From Emticicia sp. BO119 (GTDB lineage: Bacteria; Bacteroidota; Bacteroidia; Cytophagales; Spirosomataceae), in NCBI RefSeq assembly GCF_013912375.1, contig NZ_JACETV010000002.1:930001-994000 (forward strand): DNA of 64,000 bases, in the 5' to 3' direction. Shown here piece after piece: positions 41,968-50,169 of the stretch (positions are counted from its first letter, which is position 1; every line of letters starts with the position of its first letter). Below the pieces are notes generated by a model that did not search any database, was not told the origin of the DNA, and saw only the letters and a program-made list of their open reading frames with translations. A program made the translations under genes and the position numbers.

Positions 41968-43229
41968 TATGCAGCTAATTCTTTTAATGCTTTCACGAAA
42001 GTATCTAACTCGGTGGTTGTCGTATAGATATTAGGGGTAATTCTGCAACCTTTTACGGTGGGCGAATCAATAGCGACTGTCCAGATTTTATATTTTTCTA
42101 ATAGGGTCCTGGCAAGATCGGCGGGTTTAATTTTACTGATACCTACGTTGGCTATTCCACAGGCTCTATGGCTTTCGGCTGGAGTGTTTAAAACTATATC
42201 TGGTAGGTTTCTTACTTGTTTTGTCCAGTACTCCTGTAGATAACGCAAGCGTGCCTCCTTACGATCTCTGCCTATTGTTTCATAGAAATTAATAGCATCG
42301 GCAATGGTTAAATCTGTATGGACAGGGTTAGTTCCGGTATGATTCAGTTTCCTGATATCATCATCTTTATAACCCATATCACCAAACATTTGCCAGAGTT
42401 TAGCAATCTTATCTTTCTTTACATACAAAATGCCAGTGCCTAATGGTACGCTTAGCCATTTATGCAAACTGCTTCCGTAATAATCACAACCTAAATCACT
42501 TATTTTATAATTGATGTGGGCAAAAGCATGAGCTCCGTCAACCATTACCTCCACACCTCTACTATGGGCCATATCACATATTTTTCTAATAGGCAGAATA
42601 TGACCAGTGATATTAATCATGTGGCAAACCATTAATAGGCGGGTTTTAGGCGTGATAGCTTTTTCATAAACAGAAACTATTTCTTCGTCAGATACCGGAT
42701 GGTTGGGTACTGAAACAATTTTGTTTATGATGCCATATCGGCGTGCCTGTAATTTAAACATATCAAGCATGGCACCATAATCTTGTTCGGCCATTACTGC
42801 TTCATCGCCGGCTTTCCAGTCTATTCCGGCAATAACAGTATCTAAGGATTCGGTTGTATTTCGGGTAACAATCAATTCTTCGTGCGAACAACCTGCTAAT
42901 GCTGCTAACTTTTTTCTTATTTCAGCTTTATCGTCAAACTGCCTGGTGCGCATATAATAAGAGCCTTGGAAATTAATCTCCTGCACGTGTCCGATAAAAT
43001 TCTGCAAGGTTTCTTGCGGAGTAAAGCAATAGTAGCCGTTCTCAAGATTCACATAATCAGGTTTAATTTTATACCCACGCCTGACTTCCGCCCAGAATTC
43101 CTCATTCCTGGCAGTGTCCTCAGGTGTTTGTAGTTGAATCTTTGCTAAGGCTTTATCGAAACCCTTCCCAAAGGCAGGAACAACCAGCCCGGTAGCTGCT
43201 AATGTTTTAATAAACTGACGTTTGTTCAT
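41967..43229 (-). CDS. Exported class V aminotransferase (isopenicillin-N-epimerase-like)
   Basis: This 420-residue PLP-dependent fold-type I enzyme has an N-terminal export signal with a Tat-like K-R-x-F-I-K motif (MNKRQFIKTLAATGLVVPAFG). The cofactor-binding Asp is in VDGAHAFAH and the Schiff-base lysine is K257 in SSLHKWL. RNTTESL contributes the phosphate-binding turn. The family includes cysteine desulfurase-like and isopenicillin N epimerase-like enzymes; members with a signal peptide are common in Bacteroidota and their substrates are mostly unknown. Folded PLP export would fit the Tat route. The AlkD-like gene lies 51 bases upstream on the same strand. Confidence 0.88.
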   Translation of the reverse strand: MNKRQFIKTLAATGLVVPAFGKGFDKALAKIQLQTPEDTARNEEFWAEVRRGYKIKPDYVNLENGYYCFTPQETLQNFIGHVQEINFQGSYYMRTRQFDDKAEIRKKLAALAGCSHEELIVTRNTTESLDTVIAGIDWKAGDEAVMAEQDYGAMLDMFKLQARRYGIINKIVSVPNHPVSDEEIVSVYEKAITPKTRLLMVCHMINITGHILPIRKICDMAHSRGVEVMVDGAHAFAHINYKISDLGCDYYGSSLHKWLSVPLGTGILYVKKDKIAKLWQMFGDMGYKDDDIRKLNHTGTNPVHTDLTIADAINFYETIGRDRKEARLRYLQEYWTKQVRNLPDIVLNTPAESHRACGIANVGISKIKPADLARTLLEKYKIWTVAIDSPTVKGCRITPNIYTTTTELDTFVKALKELAA

Positions 43230-43280
43230 TGATGGAATAGTGTATAAATTATTTAAATCAATTGACAGAAATACATCTAT

Positions 43281-44003
43281 TTAGAGATTGGGGCGGTATT
43301 TCATAAAATAGGTCTTCCGTGCGACTGTCATTTTTTCTATACTGTATCTTAATGCAGTTCGTGGAATCAGGTTGATATTTCTCTCTAAAAACTTTTCTAC
43401 CTGTTTCGTCTCAATTCCTCCAACTTCTTCTTTTTTCCATATCTCCCTAAGCATCCAGCCTACTGCTTTATGAATCAGATCGTGTTTATGGGATAACAGG
43501 ATTTCTGCAATACGGAAAGTGTCCTCATACTGATTTTTGTTGATAAAATACCAGCTCGCAATAATAGCTATGCGTTGTGTCCAGAGATGGTCGGTGCGAG
43601 CCATATCATATAATATCTGCCGGTCTTTGTCAAATAAATAGTATCCGGCAATATCACGAGCCGAAGCATCTACCAAATCCCAGTTATTGATTTGTTTTGT
43701 GTTCTTTAAATAGAAGTCATAAATACTTTTCTGCGCATCTGCTTTGGCTTTTTTCATCTGACCCACCAGAATCATCAATGCAGCCATGCGGTATTCGTGG
43801 ATAGGGTTGTTGAGTAAAACCTGTAATTCGTCTAATGTCAATGAGAAGTATTTTTTGCAAATCGCGCGCAGGTTCGGGGTAGATATACCTATAAAGACAT
43901 CACCTTCTCCATACTGACCTTTTCCTGTTTTGAAAAACCATGCCGATGCTTTAGCTCGTTCAGGTGTAGCAATCGCCTGTAATTCTGAAATGAGTTCGTT
44001 CAT
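43281..44003 (-). CDS. DNA alkylation repair protein (AlkD/HEAT-like)
   Basis: This 240-residue all-helical HEAT-like repeat protein belongs to the DNA alkylation repair family (AlkC/AlkD glycosylases for 3- and 7-alkylpurines). Family features are GISTPNLRAICKKY near the N-terminus, NNPIHEYRMAALMILV, NNWDLVDASARDI (with the conserved W-D-x-V-D), WTQRIAIIASWYFI, and KHDLIHKAVGWMLREIWK with the C-terminal helix RTALRYSIEKM. No signal peptide. Probably first gene of a two-gene unit with the downstream aminotransferase, although function gives no clear link. Confidence 0.92.
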   Translation of the reverse strand: MNELISELQAIATPERAKASAWFFKTGKGQYGEGDVFIGISTPNLRAICKKYFSLTLDELQVLLNNPIHEYRMAALMILVGQMKKAKADAQKSIYDFYLKNTKQINNWDLVDASARDIAGYYLFDKDRQILYDMARTDHLWTQRIAIIASWYFINKNQYEDTFRIAEILLSHKHDLIHKAVGWMLREIWKKEEVGGIETKQVEKFLERNINLIPRTALRYSIEKMTVARKTYFMKYRPNL

Positions 44004-44106
44004 TGAAACGATTTGAGGTTTTTTTTGTTAAAGATAGTAATAAGATAGGATACAAGTTGAGGCAAAATAGTAATTCTTCAATTTGTTTTTAATAATTTTT
44101 CCGAAA

Positions 44107-44631
44107 ATGATAGGAGTAATCATTGGCACTAACCGTAAGAATTCACTTTCCCGAAAAGTTGGTATATATTATCAGAAATTGTTAGAATCATTAGGTGCTG
44201 AAAGCCAGATTATAGACCTGGCTGATTTGCCGGAAGACTTTGCTTTTTCGGCATTGTATCATAAATCAGGTACAAACGATGCCTTTAATCAGTTTCAGAC
44301 AATTGTTGATACCACTGAGAAATTTGTCTTTATTGTACCTGAATACAATGGGTCGTTTCCGGGGGTACTGAAAACTTTTCTGGACGGTTTACGCTATCCC
44401 GATAGCTTTAATTATAAAAAAGCCGCGTTGGTAGGAATCTCATCAGGTGTACAGGGTAATGCAGTAGGGTTAGGGCATCTGAATGATATACTGAGTTATA
44501 TGGGTACAGATGTGCTGGGGTTGCGCATAAAATTGGGCAGTATCAGAAGCCATTTTAATGGAGAAGATTTTACATTTGAAGTGTATCGTAATTTTTTAGA
44601 GCGACAAGCGAAGCAATTGATCGAGTTCTGA
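44107..44631 (+). CDS. NADPH-dependent FMN reductase family protein
   Basis: This 174-residue flavodoxin-fold protein starts at ATG 44107 (MIGVIIGTNRKNSLSRK), which places the FMN-phosphate loop GTNRKNSLS at the N-terminus as in the family; a TTG at 44083 is less likely. VPEYNGSFPGVLKTFLDGL is the second flavin-binding stretch. Family members reduce quinones, azo dyes or chromate with NAD(P)H, or supply reduced flavin. It is cytosolic, alone on its strand, with no visible terminator. Confidence 0.9.
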   Translation: MIGVIIGTNRKNSLSRKVGIYYQKLLESLGAESQIIDLADLPEDFAFSALYHKSGTNDAFNQFQTIVDTTEKFVFIVPEYNGSFPGVLKTFLDGLRYPDSFNYKKAALVGISSGVQGNAVGLGHLNDILSYMGTDVLGLRIKLGSIRSHFNGEDFTFEVYRNFLERQAKQLIEF

Positions 44632-44754
44632 CACCAGCATTGTGCATGATACCTTCAACTCGCTCACCCACCTGTAACAGAATGATTTTATAAGAAGGAT
44701 TCAATAAACCGGGTTAATAGAGTGGAGGAACTGAGAAATGAACTGAAAATGTTT

Positions 44755-45654
44755 TTATTTAAATTCCTTCATCATTTTCCATTCTCTGCCCGGATTGATA
44801 GTACGGAAAGTCTCCAGACATTTACGGTCTTGTAGGGTTACATAACAGGTTTTCCCGTCTTTTCCACCAAAACATATATTAGAGGTAAGTTTGCCTTTCA
44901 TTTTTACGGTCTGAATAACCTTGCCCTCGGGTGACACAATATCTATTGTACCTAATCCATGGCGGGTTATGTACAAATTGCCTTTGTCGTCACAACGCAT
45001 ACCGTCCATACCACCATCTTCAAATTTTATCAGCAGACGTTTATTGGCCAATGTGCCTTGTGGGGTAATATCAAAAGCCCATACGTTTTTCTGAACTGAT
45101 TCATTTACATACAAGGTTTTCTCGTCAGGACTAACCTCAATTCCATTGGTTGTGCCCATATCTTTAGCTAATAAACCTGCTTTACCATCGTGGGTTACTT
45201 TCCATATCTGTCCTGTACTTTCTTTCCAGTTAGGATCGCTACAAAAAATAGTTCCATTACTCATAATGGCAAGGTCGTTTGGTTGATTCATGCCCGGCAC
45301 GTGCGCCAATATACCTACCTGCTTGGTTTTCAGGTCAATTTTCAGTACATTGTGTTGCATGAAATCGGCCACGAAAAAGGTATTCTTTGCTCCAAAACGA
45401 ATCCCATTGCCTACACTGCCATCAGGTAAGGTCAGGAAAACCGTGGTTTTTCCATCAGGTGTAATTTTAGCAATAGTACCATCCTGATTGATATTTACAG
45501 CATAGATATTACCGTCTTTATCTACCGATGGCCCTTCACAGTTATTGGTAAATTCACCTTCTCTGGTTAGGTCAGTAGCAATAAAGATATTTTTTTGCGC
45601 AAAAATACAAGTAGTGTTAAGTAATAGAGCTGCAAGTAAGACTATCTTTTTCAT
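44755..45654 (-). CDS. Secreted SMP-30/gluconolactonase-like beta-propeller
   Basis: The 299-residue protein has a signal peptide (MKKIVLLAALLLNTTCIFAQ) and an SMP-30/LRE-type six-bladed propeller. Recognisable metal-site strands are NNCEGPSVDKDGNIYAVN (Glu ligand), NQPNDLAI (Asn ligand), TTNGIEVSPDEKTLYVNES (Asn) and GGMDGMRCDDKGNLYIT (Asp). Members hydrolyse sugar lactones such as gluconolactone in the periplasm. That would suit the GSDH-type oxidoreductase at 36161, but the genes are not adjacent. An NTF2-like gene lies 40 bases upstream on the same strand and may share the transcript. Confidence 0.9.
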   Translation of the reverse strand: MKKIVLLAALLLNTTCIFAQKNIFIATDLTREGEFTNNCEGPSVDKDGNIYAVNINQDGTIAKITPDGKTTVFLTLPDGSVGNGIRFGAKNTFFVADFMQHNVLKIDLKTKQVGILAHVPGMNQPNDLAIMSNGTIFCSDPNWKESTGQIWKVTHDGKAGLLAKDMGTTNGIEVSPDEKTLYVNESVQKNVWAFDITPQGTLANKRLLIKFEDGGMDGMRCDDKGNLYITRHGLGTIDIVSPEGKVIQTVKMKGKLTSNICFGGKDGKTCYVTLQDRKCLETFRTINPGREWKMMKEFK

Positions 45655-45694
45655 GGCATATTTTTATATCTATAATAGAGAACGTTTCACAAGG

Positions 45695-46153
45695 TTATTT
45701 CTTACAATTATCCTTGCGCCGTGTATCAACAATTCCTACAATTTTCCAGCCTTTGTCGGTTTTCATCATAGTAAATACATCTACGCCACAATGATTGAAT
45801 TTGTCGTTGACATAAAATTCATAGGGGGTCCAGGCCATAGCCATTTCGCCATCAATTTTTATATCATAGGCTGTTAGTCTTTCATCAAGTACCACACCGT
45901 CACGTTTAGTACCTACAGATTTCAACCAGTCAATTATCTGGTCTTCCTGCAGTTTTACTTCACCGTTTTTATTTTTTCCGATTGATTTCAGAAAACAGGA
46001 AGGGTATAATGCCTGACGGATAAGCGTCGTATCGTTTTTACGCATACCATCAAAAACCTGATTGATGCTTGCCTTGATCTGGTCTTCGTCGGTTTGTGCA
46101 AAAGAAGAAATCGTAATTGATAAAAATAAAATGGTAAATAAGTTTTTCATCAT
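45695..46153 (-). CDS. Secreted NTF2-like (SnoaL/DUF4440-type) protein
   Basis: This 152-residue protein has a signal peptide (MMKNLFTILFLSITISSFAQ) and one NTF2-like cone-fold domain: helix DEDQIKASINQVFDGMRKND, then strands ending MAMAWTPYEFYVNDKFNHCGVDVFTMMKT and GWKIVGIVDTRRK. Such domains serve as small-molecule binding or lyase scaffolds; no catalytic residues can be assigned. It precedes the lactonase-like gene by 40 bases. Two TACGCTA-type repeats lie 42-73 bases upstream of its start and could control it as well as the opposite strand. Confidence 0.82.
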   Translation of the reverse strand: MMKNLFTILFLSITISSFAQTDEDQIKASINQVFDGMRKNDTTLIRQALYPSCFLKSIGKNKNGEVKLQEDQIIDWLKSVGTKRDGVVLDERLTAYDIKIDGEMAMAWTPYEFYVNDKFNHCGVDVFTMMKTDKGWKIVGIVDTRRKDNCKK

Positions 46154-46194
46154 TTTTTTAGTTTAATTGAATGAAATATAAGGAAAATAAGTAT

Positions 46195-46255
46195 TTCTAC
46201 GCTACGATTAGGGACTTTTTACGCTAAAATATAATATCTTCTCCGCTTAACTTTG
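46195..46255 (+). promoter_or_regulatory. TACGCTA tandem element and -7 box (promoter A)
   Basis: TTCTACGCTA (46195-46204) and TTTTTACGCTA (46216-46226) are direct repeats 22 bp apart. Exactly 21 bases after the second comes TAACTTTG (46248-46255), an exact TAnnTTTG -7 match. An identical 11-bp element with identical spacing occurs at 49434-49473. Confidence 0.6.
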
Positions 46256-46257
46256 TG

Positions 46258-46374
46258 CCATAAATTTTTTGTTAGAAAAAATTTATGGCCATGAAAAAAT
46301 CCAGAAAATGGATGCAATTACTTACAAAAATCAGCCCCAAAATCATTTATGAGATTGGGGCATTAATTTTATGA
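46258..46374 (+). ncRNA. Candidate small transcript with a 13-bp 5' hairpin and a tiny ORF
   Basis: Transcription from promoter A would begin near 46261. CCATAAATTTTTT (46258-46270) has a perfect complement at 46276-46288. A 29-codon ORF (46285-46374) begins MAMKKSRKWMQLLTK, with its first ATG inside the right arm. GCCCCAA (46334-46340) and TTGGGGC (46355-46361) could end the RNA or stop the minus-strand gene at 46441. It is either a small RNA, a hairpin-controlled micropeptide, or two unrelated hairpins. I cannot decide from sequence. Confidence 0.35.
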
Positions 46375-46440
46375 ATCATTAATGAGAATGTTTCATTAGG
46401 TTAAACGGAAAGAAATTATGATAATTTTATATCTTGTAAA

Positions 46441-47184
46441 TCAATCTTGCTTTTCGAATTTTGGAACCTTACTGTCATATTTGAGGTAATTTCCGGCTAC
46501 GGTTGCTGCATTGCCAAATCCACATTCAAAGGCTTCCTCCTGATAAACGATAGTAGCACCACCTTCAAAAAAAATAAGTTTCAGTTTGCATTTACCAAAT
46601 TCAGTATTTTCATAAATCGCCTGATTACCATTGAGTTTGAGTGTCGTTTTTTCAATAATAGCCTGATTATAGCTGGGTGCCCCTCTGATAGCCTGCATCT
46701 CAACTATGATTTTGTCTTTGCTGATCTGGTTTACATATAAACTTCCCGTTCCAGCTTCTTTGCCGTAGCTGTAAGCATATGCACCTGTTGTATTAATAGG
46801 TTCAGATTCAATTTTAATTTCTGAAGCTTTTTTCAGGCTAAAACTCATTTCTTTTTCACTGTTTGGTTTAGACCAGAATCCTGTAATATCATCTCCTTTT
46901 CTTGTTCCATAATAGATTCCTGTAACTTCAGTTTTAGGGTCAAACTCATGCAATAGAACATTGCCATTTTCTAAAGAGCCTACTACTTTTATGGCTTGCC
47001 CTACTCTTTTATAAACCAAGGTTCCGTAAATCAGGTTGTCATCGAAAGTAAGGGTCATTAAGATAGGAATTCTGTTATTGATTAAACCATCAAAAGTTTC
47101 TTTCGACAATGAATTCTGAGCAAAAGAAAAAGAACTGAAAAGAGAAAATGACAAAAGAAAAATGCTGAATATTCGCTTAATCAT
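46441..47184 (-). CDS. Secreted hypothetical protein
   Basis: The 247-residue protein starts at 47184 (MIKRIFSIFLLSFSLFSSFSFAQ, a clear signal peptide); the open frame extends upstream to 47388, but that part overlaps the divergent gene. The mature part is beta-rich with repeated strands (IPILMTLTFDDNLIYGTLVYKR, EFDPKTEVTGIYYGTRKGDDITGFW, TLKLNGNQAIYENTEFGKCKLKLIF). Two cysteines, one near KC and one in AFECGFGN, could form a disulfide. I do not recognise the family. It is divergent from the DUF1080 gene across a 76-base region with an inverted repeat. Confidence 0.75.
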   Translation of the reverse strand: MIKRIFSIFLLSFSLFSSFSFAQNSLSKETFDGLINNRIPILMTLTFDDNLIYGTLVYKRVGQAIKVVGSLENGNVLLHEFDPKTEVTGIYYGTRKGDDITGFWSKPNSEKEMSFSLKKASEIKIESEPINTTGAYAYSYGKEAGTGSLYVNQISKDKIIVEMQAIRGAPSYNQAIIEKTTLKLNGNQAIYENTEFGKCKLKLIFFEGGATIVYQEEAFECGFGNAATVAGNYLKYDSKVPKFEKQD

Positions 47185-47209
47185 AGAAATAGTTTTTGCT
47201 TGGTGATGC

Positions 47210-47228
47210 AAGATAAGAAATTTATCTT
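47210..47228. promoter_or_regulatory. Inverted repeat in a divergent promoter region
   Basis: AAGATAA (47210-47216) and TTATCTT (47222-47228) flank GAAAT, about midway between the starts at 47184 (minus) and 47261 (plus). It is a possible shared operator. Confidence 0.4.
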
Positions 47229-47260
47229 TTCTTTGTAACAGTAAATAAACTCTATTCAAA

Positions 47261-47869
47261 ATGAAAACAAAACTTAGTTTCCTAACTATTACTTTTTTAT
47301 TGATTTCTACTTTAAGCTTTGCACAAAAAAGCAAAAAACAAAAACTTTTTAATGGTAAAGACCTGACCGGGTGGGTGGTGTATGGCACAGAAAAATGGTA
47401 TGTTGAAGATGGTATTCTTGTATGTGAGAGTGGTCCTGATAAACAATACGGTTACTTGGGTACTGAAAAGAAATTCAAGAATTTTGAATTGACACTTGAT
47501 TTTAAACAAGAAGCAAATGGTAATAGCGGGGTGTTTTTTCATTCATCAATTGCTGGCACTACAATCACAGGCTGGCAGGCAGAAGTAGCCCCTCCAGGCC
47601 ACAATACAGGTGGTATTTACGAGTCGCATGGGCGTGGCTGGATAATTAAACCAGAACCTGAAAAAGACAAAGCTCTGAAAATGGGAGAGTGGAATACAAT
47701 GACTGTAAGAGTGGTAGACAATGTGGTTACTACTATTCTGAACGGTACGGAAATGATTAAATTAGATGACCCTAAAATTGGAGAAAGAGATGGTATTCTG
47801 GCATTGCAGATTCATAGCGGTGGTGGAATTAAAGTAAGGTGGAAAAACATTGTTGTGAGAGAACTCTGA
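47261..47869 (+). CDS. Secreted DUF1080 (3-keto-disaccharide hydrolase-like) protein
   Basis: This 202-residue protein has a signal peptide (MKTKLSFLTITFLLISTLSFAQ) and one DUF1080 concanavalin-like sandwich domain. Family motifs are KLFNGKDLTGW near the mature N-terminus, FELTLDFKQEANGNSGVFFHS, GWQAEV, and a C-terminal GILALQIHSGGGIKVRWKNIVVREL. DUF1080 members hydrolyse 3-keto-glycosides in Bacteroidota, usually beside GMC or Gfo/Idh/MocA oxidoreductases; none is adjacent here. An MFS sugar-porter-like gene follows after a terminator and could import the product. Confidence 0.92.
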   Translation: MKTKLSFLTITFLLISTLSFAQKSKKQKLFNGKDLTGWVVYGTEKWYVEDGILVCESGPDKQYGYLGTEKKFKNFELTLDFKQEANGNSGVFFHSSIAGTTITGWQAEVAPPGHNTGGIYESHGRGWIIKPEPEKDKALKMGEWNTMTVRVVDNVVTTILNGTEMIKLDDPKIGERDGILALQIHSGGGIKVRWKNIVVREL

Positions 47870-47879
47870 TATAGATTGG

Positions 47880-47919
47880 ATAAAAACAGGTCGGATAGCC
47901 TTATCCGACCTGTTTTTAT
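47880..47919 (+). terminator. Strong terminator between the DUF1080 and MFS genes
   Basis: ATAAAAACAGGTCGGATA (47880-47897) has a perfect 18-bp complement at 47902-47919 around a 4-base loop, ending in a T-run. It separates two co-directional genes, so the MFS gene may have its own promoter or depend on read-through. Confidence 0.9.
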
Positions 47920-47961
47920 GAAACCTGGCCAAACTAAAAGAACTACAAATACCTAAACACT

Positions 47962-49221
47962 ATGAAGCAAGAAAAATCTACATTACAATATCTTTTTAGC
48001 CTTCCCGTAATTGTTGCTGCCCTTGGTTATTTTGTTGATATTTATGACCTGCAATTATTTGGTATTGTACGTGTGCAAAGCCTTGAAAGCCTTGGGCTTT
48101 CTACCAAAGAAGAAATCTCGTCGGTGGGTACAACTATCATTAATTTTCAGATGATAGGGCTTTTACTCGGAGGGATTTTATGGGGCGTGTTAGGCGACAA
48201 AAAAGGTCGGCTCTCTGTACTTTTTGGGTCAATCATTACTTATTCTCTGGCTAATATTGCCTGTGGTCTTATTCCCCATATCAGTTTTATGGATAAGGTA
48301 GAGGCTTATAAATGGCTTCGTTTTATTGCGGGAGTAGGGTTGGCAGGAGAGTTAGGAGCAGGCATTACTTTGGTGTCAGAAGTTTTGCCGAAACACCTCC
48401 GTGCCATTGGTACTTCATTAGTAGCAGGTATTGGCCTGTGTGGTGCAGTAGTGGCTACTTTTACAGTAAAGCTTTCAGGAGACTGGACGATTGCTTATCT
48501 GATTGGTGGTGGCTTGGGTGTTGCTCTTTTGTTGCTTAGGGTAGGGGTTATTGAGTCAGGCATTTATAAAGATGTAGTCGGGAAAAAGCATGTACAAAGG
48601 GGTAATTTCTTTTCTTTTTTTACCAACGGAGAGCGTTTCATTAAATACATGAAATGTATAGGTATCGGGCTTCCTACCTGGTTTTGTATTGGTATTCTCA
48701 CCTATTTCAGTAATGAGTTTGGGGAAGCGATGGGGATAACAGAGAAAGTTGATCCCGGTCTGGCTATTATGTGGGCATACATAGGTATCTCGGTTGGAGA
48801 TTTTCTGAGCGGATTCATCAGCCATTTATTTCATTCACGGAAACGAGCTATTGCCGCCATGATGGCTTTTGCTTTTATAGGGGTAATATTTTTCTTGTTT
48901 TCGGGTGCTATCAAAAGCCCGAATATGCTCTACGGCGTATGTTGCTGGTTAGGTTTAGGAACAGGATACTGGGCAATGTTTGTAACAGTAGGTGCCGAAC
49001 AATTTGGTACAAACCTGAGAGCTACCGCGGCTACAACAGTCCCTAATATGGTGCGAGGAACAGTTGTTTTCATGACTATCTTATACAAATTCTTTAAACC
49101 TGACCAGGGAGTGATTTTAGCCGGCGCATTGGTTGGGGCTATCTGCTTTGCGATAGGTTTTTACTCAACGCTTACTATACCAGAAACACACGGAAAAGAT
49201 TTGGATTTTTTAGAAGAATAG
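47962..49221 (+). CDS. MFS transporter (sugar/metabolite porter type)
   Basis: This 419-residue inner-membrane carrier has 12 predicted helices. The loop 2-3 motif is GVLGDKKGRLSVL, followed by GVGLAGELGAGITLVSEVLP with the R-A-I-G-T-S stretch. It ends TIPETHGKDLDFLEE, the PETxG close of sugar-porter-like members. The N-terminus DIYDLQLFGIVR keeps the acidic residues typical of proton-coupled carriers. The substrate cannot be named. It follows the DUF1080 gene and is closed by its own terminator. Confidence 0.9.
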   Translation: MKQEKSTLQYLFSLPVIVAALGYFVDIYDLQLFGIVRVQSLESLGLSTKEEISSVGTTIINFQMIGLLLGGILWGVLGDKKGRLSVLFGSIITYSLANIACGLIPHISFMDKVEAYKWLRFIAGVGLAGELGAGITLVSEVLPKHLRAIGTSLVAGIGLCGAVVATFTVKLSGDWTIAYLIGGGLGVALLLLRVGVIESGIYKDVVGKKHVQRGNFFSFFTNGERFIKYMKCIGIGLPTWFCIGILTYFSNEFGEAMGITEKVDPGLAIMWAYIGISVGDFLSGFISHLFHSRKRAIAAMMAFAFIGVIFFLFSGAIKSPNMLYGVCCWLGLGTGYWAMFVTVGAEQFGTNLRATAATTVPNMVRGTVVFMTILYKFFKPDQGVILAGALVGAICFAIGFYSTLTIPETHGKDLDFLEE

Positions 49222-49241
49222 TTCCAGGTTAAAAATTCCAG

Positions 49242-49276
49242 AAAGTCCCGATAAAGCCATTTGTCGGGACTTTTTT
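49242..49276 (+). terminator. Terminator of the MFS gene
   Basis: AAAGTCCCGA (49242-49251) pairs perfectly with 49264-49273, followed by TTTTTT. Confidence 0.9.
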
Positions 49277-49433
49277 GTTTTGTGTATTGTGTACATTAAT
49301 TCTGATTAAAGGGTTTTACAGAAGGTAAATCAGTATCTGATTTTAAGCAATTAATACTTATACATCTTACTGGAATATGTCTTTATTAATTTATAAGATG
49401 CACAATGCGTAAAAACCCCTGATGAATTGCGTA

Positions 49434-49473
49434 TTTTTACGCTATGAGTGTAAAGCAATAGCTTGTATATTTG
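49434..49473 (+). promoter_or_regulatory. TACGCTA element and -7 box (promoter B)
   Basis: TTTTTACGCTA (49434-49444) is followed after exactly 21 bases by TATATTTG (49466-49473), as in promoter A at 46216-46255. GCGTAAAAA at 49407-49415 is the inverse of TTTTTACGC, and GCGTA-TTTT-TACGC (49429-49442) is itself a dyad. No gene start follows on the plus strand. The gap 49222-49565 otherwise contains only the MFS terminator and the candidate RNA below. Confidence 0.55.
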
Positions 49474-49481
49474 TGGTAGTC

Positions 49482-49573
49482 AATTATAGTCATGAAATAA
49501 AAAGAGCTGACAACTTATAAAAGAAGTCAGCCGCCCTTTGAACTCAAAACACTTTACGCTTTTGACTATAATT
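49482..49573 (+). ncRNA. Candidate structured small RNA downstream of promoter B
   Basis: AATTATAGTCA (49482-49492) has a perfect complement TGACTATAATT at 49563-49573, enclosing GCTGAC (49506-49511) paired with GTCAGC (49526-49531). This closed, branched fold begins about 9 bases after the -7 box. The right arm overlaps the 3' end of the thioredoxin gene on the other strand, so the RNA could be antisense to that mRNA tail. There is no ORF of note. Confidence 0.35.
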
Positions 49574-50120
49574 TTGTACCTTTAAAAGTTTCTTTGTAAG
49601 TACCTTCCTTGTATTGGTCGAACGATTCTTTTTTATAGTTGTCGCCGCCAATAAAAGTAATTACCTGATGAAACGCTTTTGCATCGAGATACCCCGGTAA
49701 AGGCTGAATCATATTATATTGAGCATCTAAGAATACCGTTGTTGGATAGCTCAATTTACCTTGTAACAAAGCAATTGCTGCCTGATTAGTGTTATTTTTC
49801 TCGTCAAACATGTACTTCACGCCGCCCACTACTATTTCCTGACGCGTCTCTGCGTCCAACTTTACCATATAATAGTTCTTATTCAGATAGTCGATCACAT
49901 CAGGGTTGGTGTAAGTTTGTTTGTCCATTACCTTACACCAGCCACACCATGCCGTATAAACATCAACTATTGTTTTTCGTGGCTCTTTCTGGGTGCGGGC
50001 ATAGGCTTCCTGCAGGCTTATCCATTGTATTTCTTTCGTTTGCGCAGAGGAATTGGCCTGCTGAGCGAAAGTGGTAAAAGTGCCTGTTAATAAGGCTATT
50101 AGTAAGAAGATTTTCTTCAT
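49566..50120 (-). CDS. Exported thioredoxin-fold protein (CGWC)
   Basis: This 184-residue protein has a signal peptide (MKKIFLLIALLTGTFTTFAQ) and a thioredoxin domain of the DsbD-gamma/DUF255-like type. The active site is C59-G-W-C62 in TAWCGWCKVMD, with the cis-proline in YPTTVFLD. The stretch NPDVIDYLNKNYYMVKLDAE is typical of this group. It likely reduces or isomerises disulfides in the periplasm. It lies 49 bases after the anti-sigma gene on the same strand, so it is probably the last gene of the sigma operon and may be part of its stress response. Confidence 0.9.
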   Translation of the reverse strand: MKKIFLLIALLTGTFTTFAQQANSSAQTKEIQWISLQEAYARTQKEPRKTIVDVYTAWCGWCKVMDKQTYTNPDVIDYLNKNYYMVKLDAETRQEIVVGGVKYMFDEKNNTNQAAIALLQGKLSYPTTVFLDAQYNMIQPLPGYLDAKAFHQVITFIGGDNYKKESFDQYKEGTYKETFKGTKL

Positions 50121-50169
50121 GAGTATGAGTTTTTAATCAAAAATAGCAATTTGTGTACCAATATACACA

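Noticed and set aside
45545-45877. 110-residue plus-strand ORF across the lactonase/NTF2 junction
   Set aside because: It overlaps both minus-strand genes, which have signal peptides and family motifs.
46285-46374. Calling the 29-codon ORF a definite gene
   Set aside because: It is short, contains the putative terminator stem, and has no recognised homologue; kept only as part of a candidate small transcript.
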